Assembly (NCBI GenBank): GCA_023391005.1
Contig: JAEWBS010000109.1
Location: 1-33,701, forward strand
Length of the DNA: 33,701 nt
Direction: 5' to 3'
Source: Bacillota bacterium
GTDB lineage: Bacteria; Bacillota; Clostridia; Oscillospirales; Ruminococcaceae
The translations under genes and the position numbers were made by a program. Under the pieces are notes generated by a model. That model had not been told where the DNA came from and made no database searches. It worked only from the letters and a program-made list of their open reading frames with translations. The number at the start of each line of letters is the position of its first letter. Positions within the stretch are counted from its first letter, which is position 1. This document shows, in pieces, positions 24,529-32,307 of the stretch.

Positions 24529-26421
24529 TTATTGGATAAGGGGGAGGTAGTTTTGCGTTCTTCGGGAATTGATCATCATCTCCTGATTGAACCACCACTC
24601 GGGCTGAAGCGTTCTGAACTCGCACAGCAGCGCTTGTTGCTCGGAAGCGGACGCGACAACCGGCTGATCCAGTCCATAAAGCGGGTCAAGCGTATACATA
24701 CTGCTGCGCCCACTGTACCGTTCGGCCGTACCTACAAAGTTTGCTACAACGGTGTAGCTTTGCGCGGCAATTGCTACAGCATCCCATAAAACCTCGCTGC
24801 CCTCGGGATATCGGTTTGCGGAAAGCTCGGGGGATATCTCAAAATCCGCGCCATACTGCCCGTTCCAAGCCGAAGGAATCGCAATCATGTCCGCGCGCTT
24901 AACCGCGAGTACACCGGCAACCTCGGGGAAACAGACATCTTCCCCAATCATGATGCCAACCTTTCCAAGATCCGCGCTTTGGATGATATCAATTTTGTCG
25001 CCTGCGGCCGCCCACGCTTTATCCGAAGCGCTCAGATGCGTTTTGCGGTACACGCCCTCGGTTTTGCCGTCCTTTGAGATCAGCGCCGCGCTGTTGTAGC
25101 AGCTCCCGTTTTCTTCTTCGGCAAAGCCATATACAATGGCTGTTGCATGCTGCTTGGCAAGCGCCTGCATTTTCTCAAAGAACGCGCCGCCCACAGGCTC
25201 GGCAACCCCTTTGAGCTTATCGGCTCCGACCAGATCGGCGGGGCCGGTCAGCGACAGCTCGGGCAGTACGACGAGATTGACTTGCCCGTTTTTCTGGATC
25301 GCCTGCGTAAGCAGGGTTTCGACGGTTTTCAGGTTTTGCGCCCGGTCGCCCGCAACGGGCTCATACTGAAGCGCCAGCGCCTTTATCTCCTTGGGGTCCG
25401 GCGTTTTTGTGTAGTTCCACGGCCCGATGTGCAGCATCAAATCCTTGTACAGCTCAGGGCGGCGCTCTTGTACCCGCTGCTTATTCGCGTTCTGATAAAG
25501 CGCCGGGTCGATGGTGGCCAGAATATGGGTGGTTGTGGTGTCGTCCATGCTCTTATCCTTGAGATAAGGCGCCTCCGCAAGCTTTTTACCCAGAGGAGAC
25601 CAAATCGACGACGCGCCGACGTTGTGATATTCCAGCTCGGAGTTAGAACGGTTGATGCAGATGTAATACAAGCCGTTTTGCACCGCTCGCGCCGGTGCGG
25701 AGGCGATCGCCTGAGAGGTAGAGTTTACAGGGGATACGATAATGTCCGCGCCTTTGAGCGCCGCCAATCTGGCGGGTTCAAAAAAGGCCGCGTCAAAGCA
25801 GATGTTCAGCGCAATATTGCCGATGTCGGTTTTGAACACCGGTACCTGAAGGTCGCCCCATGCCGCCCAGTGCATTTCGGCCTCCCACATCTGCGTCTTT
25901 CGATATTTCCCAATGTAGCCGTCCGGGCCAAGCAGCACAGCTGTATTGTAATACAGGTCGGTCTGCGCGTCCTTCTCCGCCATGCCGAACACCAGATAAG
26001 CGCCGTGATTTTTGGTCAGCTCGGACAGGCGGTCGGTGGTTTTGCCGGGGACGGTATCGACATAAGGCGCGATCTCCGACCGGTCCTTATACTGATAACC
26101 GGTCGTGCACATTTCGGGCGCACACAAGAGCGTCACGCCCTGTTCAAACAGCTTTTGAGATTCTGCATAGAGCCCTTGAAGATTGTCGTCAAGATTGTAG
26201 AGCACGGGGTTAAACTGCATGGCGGCAGCGACAAAGGGCTCCTGCGTCTTTTTAGAGGATGCCGGGACAGCGCTTTCGACCGGCGGGGCCGCTTCGGATG
26301 AAGCGGCCGATGAAGCCGATGCGGACGCGGAGGCCGAAGGCGTCGAAGAAACGCCGGGCGCGCATCCCGCGGACAATACCATACACCATACGAGGAAAAG
26401 GGCCATTGTTTTTTTCATCAT
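24529..26421 (-). CDS. Secreted lipoprotein with two nitrilase-superfamily domains, the second catalytically altered (630 aa)
   Basis: Extracellular carbon-nitrogen hydrolase. The signal peptide ends in lipobox LSAGC (Cys20), followed by a Ser/Ala-rich linker. The first domain (~60-340) has a full Glu-Lys-Cys triad: APEMCTTG, YRKTQMW and NICFDAAFFE with Cys208. The second (~350-610) has LPELSLTG and YRKTHLS, but the motif that should read ICxDxxFPE is IGEDVCFPE: the catalytic Cys is Gly493, and Cys497 lies four residues later. The first domain probably hydrolyses an amide, carbamoyl or nitrile outside the cell. I chose the ATG at 26421 because AGAGGT lies upstream. It is the last gene after a glutamate-type symporter, which may import the product. 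The substrate is unknown. Confidence 0.85.
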   Translation of the reverse strand: MMKKTMALFLVWCMVLSAGCAPGVSSTPSASASASASSAASSEAAPPVESAVPASSKKTQEPFVAAAMQFNPVLYNLDDNLQGLYAESQKLFEQGVTLLCAPEMCTTGYQYKDRSEIAPYVDTVPGKTTDRLSELTKNHGAYLVFGMAEKDAQTDLYYNTAVLLGPDGYIGKYRKTQMWEAEMHWAAWGDLQVPVFKTDIGNIALNICFDAAFFEPARLAALKGADIIVSPVNSTSQAIASAPARAVQNGLYYICINRSNSELEYHNVGASSIWSPLGKKLAEAPYLKDKSMDDTTTTHILATIDPALYQNANKQRVQERRPELYKDLMLHIGPWNYTKTPDPKEIKALALQYEPVAGDRAQNLKTVETLLTQAIQKNGQVNLVVLPELSLTGPADLVGADKLKGVAEPVGGAFFEKMQALAKQHATAIVYGFAEEENGSCYNSAALISKDGKTEGVYRKTHLSASDKAWAAAGDKIDIIQSADLGKVGIMIGEDVCFPEVAGVLAVKRADMIAIPSAWNGQYGADFEISPELSANRYPEGSEVLWDAVAIAAQSYTVVANFVGTAERYSGRSSMYTLDPLYGLDQPVVASASEQQALLCEFRTLQPEWWFNQEMMINSRRTQNYLPLIQ

Positions 26422-26480
26422 TAAACATTTACCTCTTTTCAGTTCATGCACATCTGCTGTCGTATCGGCGAACCGTTTTC

Positions 26481-27875
26481 TCAGTGGGCCTCGATAATCT
26501 CTTTTTCTCCGGGGCGCAGCTCATCCACCTTTTGCCGGTTGATTCCATATCGAAGCGCCGTAACGCCCAGCAAAGCTGCCGCGGCTGCGACGAGCACCAG
26601 CCCGGTGATAAGGGCATAGCCCTGTAAGACCAACACCGGTGTGATACTGACCAGAAACACCTCGATAACAGCAATAAAGACGTAAGCCGTGCCATAGTCC
26701 TGAAGGGTGTTGCTCTTAAACTCGGGATCGACCACGCGCAGCAGTGTCACGCCGATGGCGACAACGCCGGTCGTCCAGCCGTAGATAAAGATGCCGCGTT
26801 CAAACCAGAAGTTGTGGAACAGCTTTCTTGAGCATACCAACAGATAGAACAATACGCAGATGATGCAGAACAGGCACATAATAGCGATGGGCACCGCAAA
26901 CTGAACGACAATCGAAATCTTAATGGTGGCAACGCCAAAGCAGACCAAATAATCCGAAACCGCGCTGCCGATTCTTGTGATGACTTCCTTATCCACATAG
27001 CGGTCATATTTGCTAACCCGCAGGATCATCTGAAGAAGAACACCCGCCAGCATCGACACACTCATCATAGGGACGCTGATATTGGGAATGAACTTCACCG
27101 CCCATGCCTGAAGCGCGTTGGTTGCGTAGTATCCGCCCGCGGTGGCGACCAGAACGAGCACCACATGCCAAGCCAGCGGGTCCACCGCCATGGGGCTGGT
27201 GGTCGACTTGCCCATCGACGGCTGTTCGCCGGGCGAAACCATACCGGTACGCATGCTTTCAGGAAGGCTGCTGGCTGATTTGACAAAGCGGGTTGCGCCC
27301 ATTCGGGTGGCAATGTTGATAATAATCATGCCGCCAATGAGGCCCGTCAGCAGACCGAGGGTTGCAAAGGTCTGGCCGATCGTGACCGCCCCTTCGTACC
27401 CGCCGCTTTCCATCGCGCCGCCAATGGCGGCCGCATAACCGTGTCCGCCCGCATAACCGGCGGGCGCCAAAAGCGCAAAGCCCTGATGCAGCTCGGGGAA
27501 CAGCGCGCCCAGCACAAATACGCCAACCAGCAGCGCACCGCCAAACTGTAGGAACTCCGCCCCCATATTGAGCGTAAAGGTATCGCCAACATCGTTGATC
27601 ACCTTTTTAAGGGAGGATTTATCCTCATTTCCGATGAACAGGGTGGCAAACAGGACGACCACCAACATATAGGCATAGCTTGAGGCCTTATCACTGAATG
27701 GAATGATATTGAGAAATTGAGGGCCGCCAAAAAGGCCAAGAAAACCCGCGATCAGAGAGGAAGGGATATAAAAGGTTTGAAGCAGCTTTACCTTGGAGCG
27801 GAGTATCTGGGCAATTAAAAGCAGAAAAGACATTAGGGAAAAATCCATCAGCATGTTATAAGGTCCAAATGCCAC
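26481..27875 (-). CDS. gltS: GltS-type sodium/glutamate symporter (464 aa)
   Basis: Membrane transporter of the ESS/GltS family, importing glutamate or a similar acid with sodium. Family signs are MLMDFSLMSFLLLIAQILRS at the start, IPSSLIAGFLGLFGG, the glycine-rich motif APAGYAGGHGYAAAIG near residue 140 and its second-half counterpart GWTTGVVAIGVTLLRVVDP near 365. About ten helices are predicted. I prefer the GTG start at 27875 because AAAGGTGG lies six bases upstream; the frame is open from 27896 but no ribosome site precedes that start. It lies 57 bp after the DUF6282 stop and 59 bp before the nitrilase lipoprotein, so co-transcription is likely. Substrate inferred from family. Confidence 0.85.
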   Translation of the reverse strand: MAFGPYNMLMDFSLMSFLLLIAQILRSKVKLLQTFYIPSSLIAGFLGLFGGPQFLNIIPFSDKASSYAYMLVVVLFATLFIGNEDKSSLKKVINDVGDTFTLNMGAEFLQFGGALLVGVFVLGALFPELHQGFALLAPAGYAGGHGYAAAIGGAMESGGYEGAVTIGQTFATLGLLTGLIGGMIIINIATRMGATRFVKSASSLPESMRTGMVSPGEQPSMGKSTTSPMAVDPLAWHVVLVLVATAGGYYATNALQAWAVKFIPNISVPMMSVSMLAGVLLQMILRVSKYDRYVDKEVITRIGSAVSDYLVCFGVATIKISIVVQFAVPIAIMCLFCIICVLFYLLVCSRKLFHNFWFERGIFIYGWTTGVVAIGVTLLRVVDPEFKSNTLQDYGTAYVFIAVIEVFLVSITPVLVLQGYALITGLVLVAAAAALLGVTALRYGINRQKVDELRPGEKEIIEAH

Positions 27876-27932
27876 AAGAATCCACCTTTCTATCATTGAA
27901 CAGGCTGTTTACAGCAGCCTTTCGGCCGCCAA

Positions 27933-28787
27933 CTATCTCTTTTGAACGATTCTGCGCGGGTTATCCAGTACCATCTGTTGAATGTCGCGATGGGAGATGC
28001 CGCAGCCAAGCATGCATTCGACGAAACGCAGCATTCCTTCGGCCGGAGATTCCATCCCTGCCTGCCCCCGGTCGGTCGTCATGAAGATATTCTCCGCCCC
28101 CAGCACGCGAACCGAATGCCCGAGCGCCTCGGCGGTGATATCACCGTCGGCGACGGTCGCCCATACCTTTTCAATCAGAATACCCGCCTGAGCAAATTCA
28201 AACTGCTCCTGCAGGCTGGTTTGGGTTCGGTGCCAGTCGGGATGCGTCAGAATGCAATTTACCCCCATGTCAATGCAGGCGTGACACACAGCGCGCGATT
28301 CGGGCAAGCTTAAATGCCCGGTCGCGATATAAGCGCCATATTTGCGCACGACCTCGATAATCTCGTACACCGCCTGCTTAAGCGCGCCATCCGCTTCAAG
28401 AACGGTCAGTCCGGGCCGGTCAAAGAAGTCGCCGGGCATATTCCCAAAGCAAAGCGAGTGGGCCGCGTCCCGCGTGGGCATCCAGACGATGCTGCCGCCC
28501 ATGTTCAGGCAGCTTTCGGCGGCGTAAGGATTAAGCCCGCCAACCGGGTGGTTGAGCGCGATACCGCCGAACAGCCTTGCGCTTGTATCGTTGCGGCTGT
28601 TTGCAAGCAGCGCTCGAGCTTGCGTCGGCTCATAGTGGCTCTTGATGAGCGCGCCGCCCATACCCTGCGCTTCCAGCTCGTACAGCAGGTCAAAATCGTC
28701 GAGTGCGCGCTTAAAATGGGATGGCGCCGTATGTACGTGCAGGTCATATGCGCCCTTGAGCAATTCTCTTGCAGCTTGTCTGTCCAT
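27933..28787 (-). CDS. DUF6282-family metal-dependent hydrolase-like protein (284 aa)
   Basis: Amidohydrolase/PHP-like TIM-barrel protein. A metal-binding set is visible: DLHVHTAPS at residue 15 (HxH), IATGHLSLPES near 155, ILTHPDWHRTQ near 180 and MTTDRGQAGMESPAEG near 240 (catalytic-type Asp). These match the DUF6282 family, whose substrates are not known to me. GGAGGG precedes the ATG at 28787. It stands between an alpha/beta-hydrolase-like gene and the GltS symporter in the same direction, suggesting a role in converting a small imported or exported metabolite. It could be a lactonase, deacylase or deaminase; nothing here decides. Confidence 0.8.
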   Translation of the reverse strand: MDRQAARELLKGAYDLHVHTAPSHFKRALDDFDLLYELEAQGMGGALIKSHYEPTQARALLANSRNDTSARLFGGIALNHPVGGLNPYAAESCLNMGGSIVWMPTRDAAHSLCFGNMPGDFFDRPGLTVLEADGALKQAVYEIIEVVRKYGAYIATGHLSLPESRAVCHACIDMGVNCILTHPDWHRTQTSLQEQFEFAQAGILIEKVWATVADGDITAEALGHSVRVLGAENIFMTTDRGQAGMESPAEGMLRFVECMLGCGISHRDIQQMVLDNPRRIVQKR

Positions 28788-28823
28788 AGTGATCCCTCCC
28801 GCAATTCATGGGTGCTTTTTCTG

Positions 28824-29702
28824 TTAGAGAACGGCGAAGAAGGCCGTAAGCCGCTCGATAAGCTCTGCAAACACCGGGTGATCGTCAAACATAAAGTCGT
28901 TGTGTTTGCCGTCGATGAGATAGAGCTGTTTTTCGCAGGACAGTTTATCAAAAAAGAGCTGCGATTCAGAAACCGGGTGCAGCAGATTGTAGCGGCCGTG
29001 ACCGACAAACATCGGAACCTTGATGTAAGACGCATATTTTTCGGCGTCAAACTCCATGATCGATTTGCCGATCTCCAGCGAGATATCCTGACCGTAATTT
29101 TTGACGGTGTACAAACTGCTCTTCACCACGCCGTCGGTGTCAGGGTCAAGCGGATAGAAGTGAAACGGATTGTCAAAAGTCCGCTCGCCGGTCAGAACCA
29201 TTTTTCTGTCCAGTTCCTCGATCTCCTTTTGCATCTTCACAAAGTCATAGTAAGAATAGACGCTCGCCAGCCATCGGGCGCCGTTATAAAACCCGTTTAG
29301 GCCAGCTAAGGCGCGTACGCGGTTATCTACCGCCGCAACCTTTGCAATGGTTGCGGCCGCCATGGCCCAGCCGATAAGACCGACCCTGCCGCCGTCCACC
29401 TCGTCGAGCGTTCCGACAAAGGTGATCGCGTTGCGTATATCCTCGACCTGCTCCTCGAGCTTGCAGACGCCCGCGGGGCCGCCGCTCTCCACAAACCCGC
29501 GGTAGTCAAAGCCGAACACCGCAAAGCCCTTGGCAGTTAGCGCACGGGCAAATAGCGCCGGATAAATCACATTCAGACCTATATAGCCCGAATTGGCGAT
29601 GATGCAGGGCAGCTTTTCACCGGGGCGGTAGTCGTCGGGCAGGTATAGGCTGGCTTTGAGTGCATGGGTATTGCTATAAAAGGTTTGACTCGTGGTGATC
29701 AT
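28824..29702 (-). CDS. Alpha/beta-hydrolase-fold protein lacking the Ser nucleophile, paralogue 1 (292 aa)
   Basis: Dienelactone-hydrolase/acyl-peptidase-like fold: LYLPDDYRPGEKLPCIIANSG (the oxyanion-side loop, near residue 20), FGFDYRGFVESGG near 70, the nucleophile elbow near 110, and the His loop DGKHNDFMF near 265. At the elbow, where GxSxG is expected, the sequence is GLIGWAMAAAT, with Ala113 at the nucleophile position, and the usual acid position lies in GHGRYNLLHP without Asp. So the catalytic triad is largely missing. The start is the ATG at 29702 with AAGAGG upstream. It is clearly related to the gene at 30038-30976; both may be binding or lyase-type proteins. Confidence 0.82.
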   Translation of the reverse strand: MITTSQTFYSNTHALKASLYLPDDYRPGEKLPCIIANSGYIGLNVIYPALFARALTAKGFAVFGFDYRGFVESGGPAGVCKLEEQVEDIRNAITFVGTLDEVDGGRVGLIGWAMAAATIAKVAAVDNRVRALAGLNGFYNGARWLASVYSYYDFVKMQKEIEELDRKMVLTGERTFDNPFHFYPLDPDTDGVVKSSLYTVKNYGQDISLEIGKSIMEFDAEKYASYIKVPMFVGHGRYNLLHPVSESQLFFDKLSCEKQLYLIDGKHNDFMFDDHPVFAELIERLTAFFAVL

Positions 29703-30037
29703 CCTGTATTCCTCTTTCTATCTGGCATTATTGGTTCGCCCATTTAGCGCGGCAGCCGGGGATAGCCCCCTTTTTGACAAATATCCCTACCGTGTCGGCA
29801 ATCTTGTGGGCGGCGCTTGCGTATGGGGTGATTCCCTTGTGCGGCCGAAAGAATGCATAGCAACAAAGCAGGGATAACTGTCGGATTTAAACGTGTGTGA
29901 ACCGTTAGGCGTCCAGCATAACGGTATTTGGCGTTGAGCGCCGCCCAAAAAGCAGCCCCTTTTATGCGGTATCTGCCGCGCTGTCAGAGCGCTGTGCGAC
30001 GCGCTTGGCACAACGCGCATTAAGTATGGGACGGATA
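29703..30037. other. Intergenic region between the two hydrolase paralogues
   Basis: About 335 bases with no credible ORF on either strand. A small GGGG-ATAG-CCCC hairpin (near 29759-29772) is the only local structure. The upstream hydrolase gene probably has its own transcript end here, but no classic terminator is evident. Confidence 0.4.
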
Positions 30038-30976
30038 TCAGAGATATTGTGCAAAAAAACCGTCCATTTCAGTACAAATGGCATCGAGACGGGCGTCCTC
30101 GTCAAACATCCAGTCGTTGTGCTTGCCGTCGACGTAGCAGAGCTTCTTGGGCTCCTTGGCAAGCCGATAGGCGTCCTCCGCTTCCTCGGGGTCGTGCAGC
30201 TCGTTATATTTTCCGTGGCCGATGAAAACGGCACAATCGGGCGAGAGCTTGGGCAGAAGGTCCTGCACATTAAAACGGACAAACGATTCCGCGATGATGC
30301 TGGACATCGGGGTCGGGAACGGCTCATTATAATCCTGCTCGATCGCGTCGGTCAGGCCGCCGTTAAGGCCGGTAAGCGTCTTCTCGACATAAAAGTCGCC
30401 CGACTCGTCAATATTGGGATAAAACTCATAGGGGTGACGCAGCACCGGGTCGCCGGTGGTTACGCGCTTATATTTGTCCTCTTCGAGGGTGCGCAGCATT
30501 TTGTAGAACTTGTCGTTGCCCATGCCCATGCGCATCCAGCGCCGTCCGTCGACAAAAGAATTGAGCGAGGCGACCGCCTTGACCGTCTTGTCGCGGTGAG
30601 CGGCGTTGATGCAAACCGCACCGCCGACAGCCCATCCGATCAGGCCGATTTTGTTCGGGTCAACCTCAGGCTGGTGCTTAAAGAAGGTAATGGCGTTATT
30701 GACGTCGTCAACCTCCATCTCCAGCGTCGTGTATTTATCCATACCACTGATGCCGCCCGACGGCTTAAAGCCACGGTAATCAAAGCCCATGCAAACATAG
30801 CCGCGCTTAGTCATCTGCCGCGCGAACATGGCGGGATAGACCTTATTGAGCCCCGTCCAACCTGAGTTGGCGATAATGCCCGGGCGCTTTTCTCCCTGCT
30901 GATAATCGTCGGGCAGATAGATGGTTCCCGACATTTTAGTGCCTTCGCTGTAAAACACAATTTCTCGCTGCTTCAT
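30038..30976 (-). CDS. Alpha/beta-hydrolase-fold protein lacking the Ser nucleophile, paralogue 2 (312 aa)
   Basis: Paralogue of 28824-29702. Shared blocks are IYLPDDYQQGEKRPGIIANSG, MGFDYRGFKPSGG, the elbow, and VDGKHNDWMFDE for the His loop. The elbow reads GLIGWAVGGAV with Ala116 where Ser is expected, and the acid loop is GHGKYNELHDPEEA. Two diverged paralogues keeping the same substitution argues that it is functional rather than a sequencing error. The ATG at 30976 is preferred because AGGAGAGG lies upstream; a longer frame from 31051 would begin inside the -10 region of the promoter at 31023-31051. It is first in the minus-strand catabolic cluster and divergent from the RpiR gene. Confidence 0.82.
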   Translation of the reverse strand: MKQREIVFYSEGTKMSGTIYLPDDYQQGEKRPGIIANSGWTGLNKVYPAMFARQMTKRGYVCMGFDYRGFKPSGGISGMDKYTTLEMEVDDVNNAITFFKHQPEVDPNKIGLIGWAVGGAVCINAAHRDKTVKAVASLNSFVDGRRWMRMGMGNDKFYKMLRTLEEDKYKRVTTGDPVLRHPYEFYPNIDESGDFYVEKTLTGLNGGLTDAIEQDYNEPFPTPMSSIIAESFVRFNVQDLLPKLSPDCAVFIGHGKYNELHDPEEAEDAYRLAKEPKKLCYVDGKHNDWMFDEDARLDAICTEMDGFFAQYL

Positions 30977-31022
30977 GTGTTTCCTCTCCTCGCATGTTAT
31001 TGGCGGTTTTGTCCGCAAGTAG

Positions 31023-31051
31023 ATTATAATGTTAAAAAAGGAATATTTCAA
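31023..31051 (-). promoter_or_regulatory. Promoter of the hydrolase cluster
   Basis: On the minus strand, -35 TTGAAA (31046-31051) and -10 TATAAT (31023-31028) with a 17-base spacer, about 50 bases before the ATG at 30976. A near match to the vegetative consensus. Confidence 0.7.
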
Positions 31052-31110
31052 CCGTTTTTAGATAAAAATATACTTTTTGTCATTCCTCATAAAAAGCAAA
31101 CGGTGTTTTT

Positions 31111-31127
31111 GTTCCTTTTAAAGGAAC
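31111..31127. promoter_or_regulatory. Perfect 17-base palindrome in the divergent intergenic region, candidate RpiR operator
   Basis: GTTCCTTT-t-AAAGGAAC. It lies between the two divergent promoters. Related ATTCC half-sites occur nearby (for example around 31036-31046 and in GATTCCTTAT after the palindrome), suggesting several sites for one regulator. Confidence 0.6.
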
Positions 31128-31173
31128 GTTGATTCCTTATTAGCATAATAGCATCGACATAAAACCGGTTCTA

Positions 31174-31203
31174 TTGACTGCGGCCTTGATTTTGCGATAT
31201 AAT
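31174..31203 (+). promoter_or_regulatory. Promoter of the RpiR-family gene
   Basis: -35 TTGACT (31174-31179) and -10 TATAAT (31198-31203) with an 18-base spacer, about 90 bases before the ATG at 31292. Confidence 0.7.
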
Positions 31204-31291
31204 ATTTACTAATTCGTTATACTGCTAAAATTATGCAACAGCTCGCCGCCCGGCGCGGCCCGCTTCTTTTGAGAAACTGCGAGGTAGCCCC

Positions 31292-32158
31292 ATGAACAAC
31301 ACACACGTTTCCGTGATAGAGCATATTCTTCAGATCAAAGACGTGCTTCCAAAAAAACAGAAAATTCTTTGCGATTTTATCTGTGCCAACTATAATAAAG
31401 CCGCGACGATGACCGTTTCTGAGCTGGCCGAAACGGCGGGGGTCGGCACCACTACCGTCATGCGGCTGATGCAGACGCTCAAGTACGATTCTTATAATGA
31501 CTTTAAGCGCGATTTAATCAGCGCCGCCATCATTCTGGAAAGCGCCATGTACGCCAATATGAAGAAATCTCTGACCAGTCAGGAAGATGCTTCGGGCAAT
31601 GCCTTTAGCCGCATTAGCCGGGATCTCTCCGAGGTTGCCGCCACCCTGCAAACAGCCCAGAATCTTGCGAATTTTGAGACGACCATTCGACTTTTGCAAA
31701 AGGCCGAGTGCATCTATGTTATTGGCTACCGCAGCAGCTATGCCGCCGGGCGCTATTTTGAGGACTCAGTCCGCCTGTTTTTGCCCAACATAAAGCAGTT
31801 GGCCACCTCACAGGAGTTTGTGTTTGACAGCTTGTTCTACATGAAGCCGGGCGACGTTCTGTTTGCGATTTCTGACTGGCCCTGCACAAGAAGAACGGTG
31901 GAATTTGCTGAAAAATGCCATCAAAAGGGTGTGCCGGTCGCACTGGTGACCAACGCAGCGACAAATCCGATTGCTAAATTTGCCTCGGCTGTTATCAACA
32001 CCGATTCGCTGGGTGCCAAAACCGGCAGACTGCCCACGCTGCTCGTGGTAGAAGCGCTGGTGCAGGAGCTCGGAAGAAGAGCCTCTCCGCAGTCCATCGA
32101 GGCGCTTAACTGGCTGGAAACGATGCTCAAGGAAAACGACATCATCATCTGGGAATAA
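31292..32158 (+). CDS. MurR/RpiR-family transcriptional regulator with SIS domain (288 aa)
   Basis: Helix-turn-helix residues 1-80 (MTVSELAETAGVGTTTVMRL, then KYDSYNDFKRDL) are the RpiR N-terminal domain. Residues ~125-260 are a SIS sugar-isomerase-type domain (ECIYVIGYRSSYAAGRYFED; AISDWPCTRRTVEFAEKCHQ; PVALVTNAATNPIAKFA), which usually binds a phosphosugar; the usual GxGxS pattern appears as GYRSSY. GAGGT precedes the ATG at 31292. It is divergent from the hydrolase cluster and convergent with the TRAP transporter genes, with its own terminator; it may control either or both. The ligand is unknown. Confidence 0.9.
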   Translation: MNNTHVSVIEHILQIKDVLPKKQKILCDFICANYNKAATMTVSELAETAGVGTTTVMRLMQTLKYDSYNDFKRDLISAAIILESAMYANMKKSLTSQEDASGNAFSRISRDLSEVAATLQTAQNLANFETTIRLLQKAECIYVIGYRSSYAAGRYFEDSVRLFLPNIKQLATSQEFVFDSLFYMKPGDVLFAISDWPCTRRTVEFAEKCHQKGVPVALVTNAATNPIAKFASAVINTDSLGAKTGRLPTLLVVEALVQELGRRASPQSIEALNWLETMLKENDIIIWE

Positions 32159-32230
32159 TAAAACGGCGGATATGTGCCGATGATGTTCGGCTCCTTTTCT
32201 CCCCTTCGTTTAAATATGCCGATGAATATG

Positions 32231-32258
32231 AAAAAGCCCGGCTTTCGCCGGGCTTTTT
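32231..32258. terminator. Bidirectional terminator between the RpiR gene and dctM
   Basis: Perfect 12-bp stem AAAAAGCCCGGC with its complement around a TTTC loop; A and T runs on both sides allow use by both converging genes. Confidence 0.9.
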
Positions 32259-32307
32259 CGATAGGCAGCGCCGCCTGCGGGCGGCAGGATCAGGAGACCG
32301 GTGGTCG

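Noticed and set aside
25147..26301. 384-aa plus-strand reading frame
   Set aside because: Antisense shadow of the nitrilase lipoprotein, rich in Arg and Gly in a pattern typical of out-of-frame translation.
28314..29300. 328-aa plus-strand reading frame
   Set aside because: It runs antisense across two genes with clear domains and has no ribosome site or motif.
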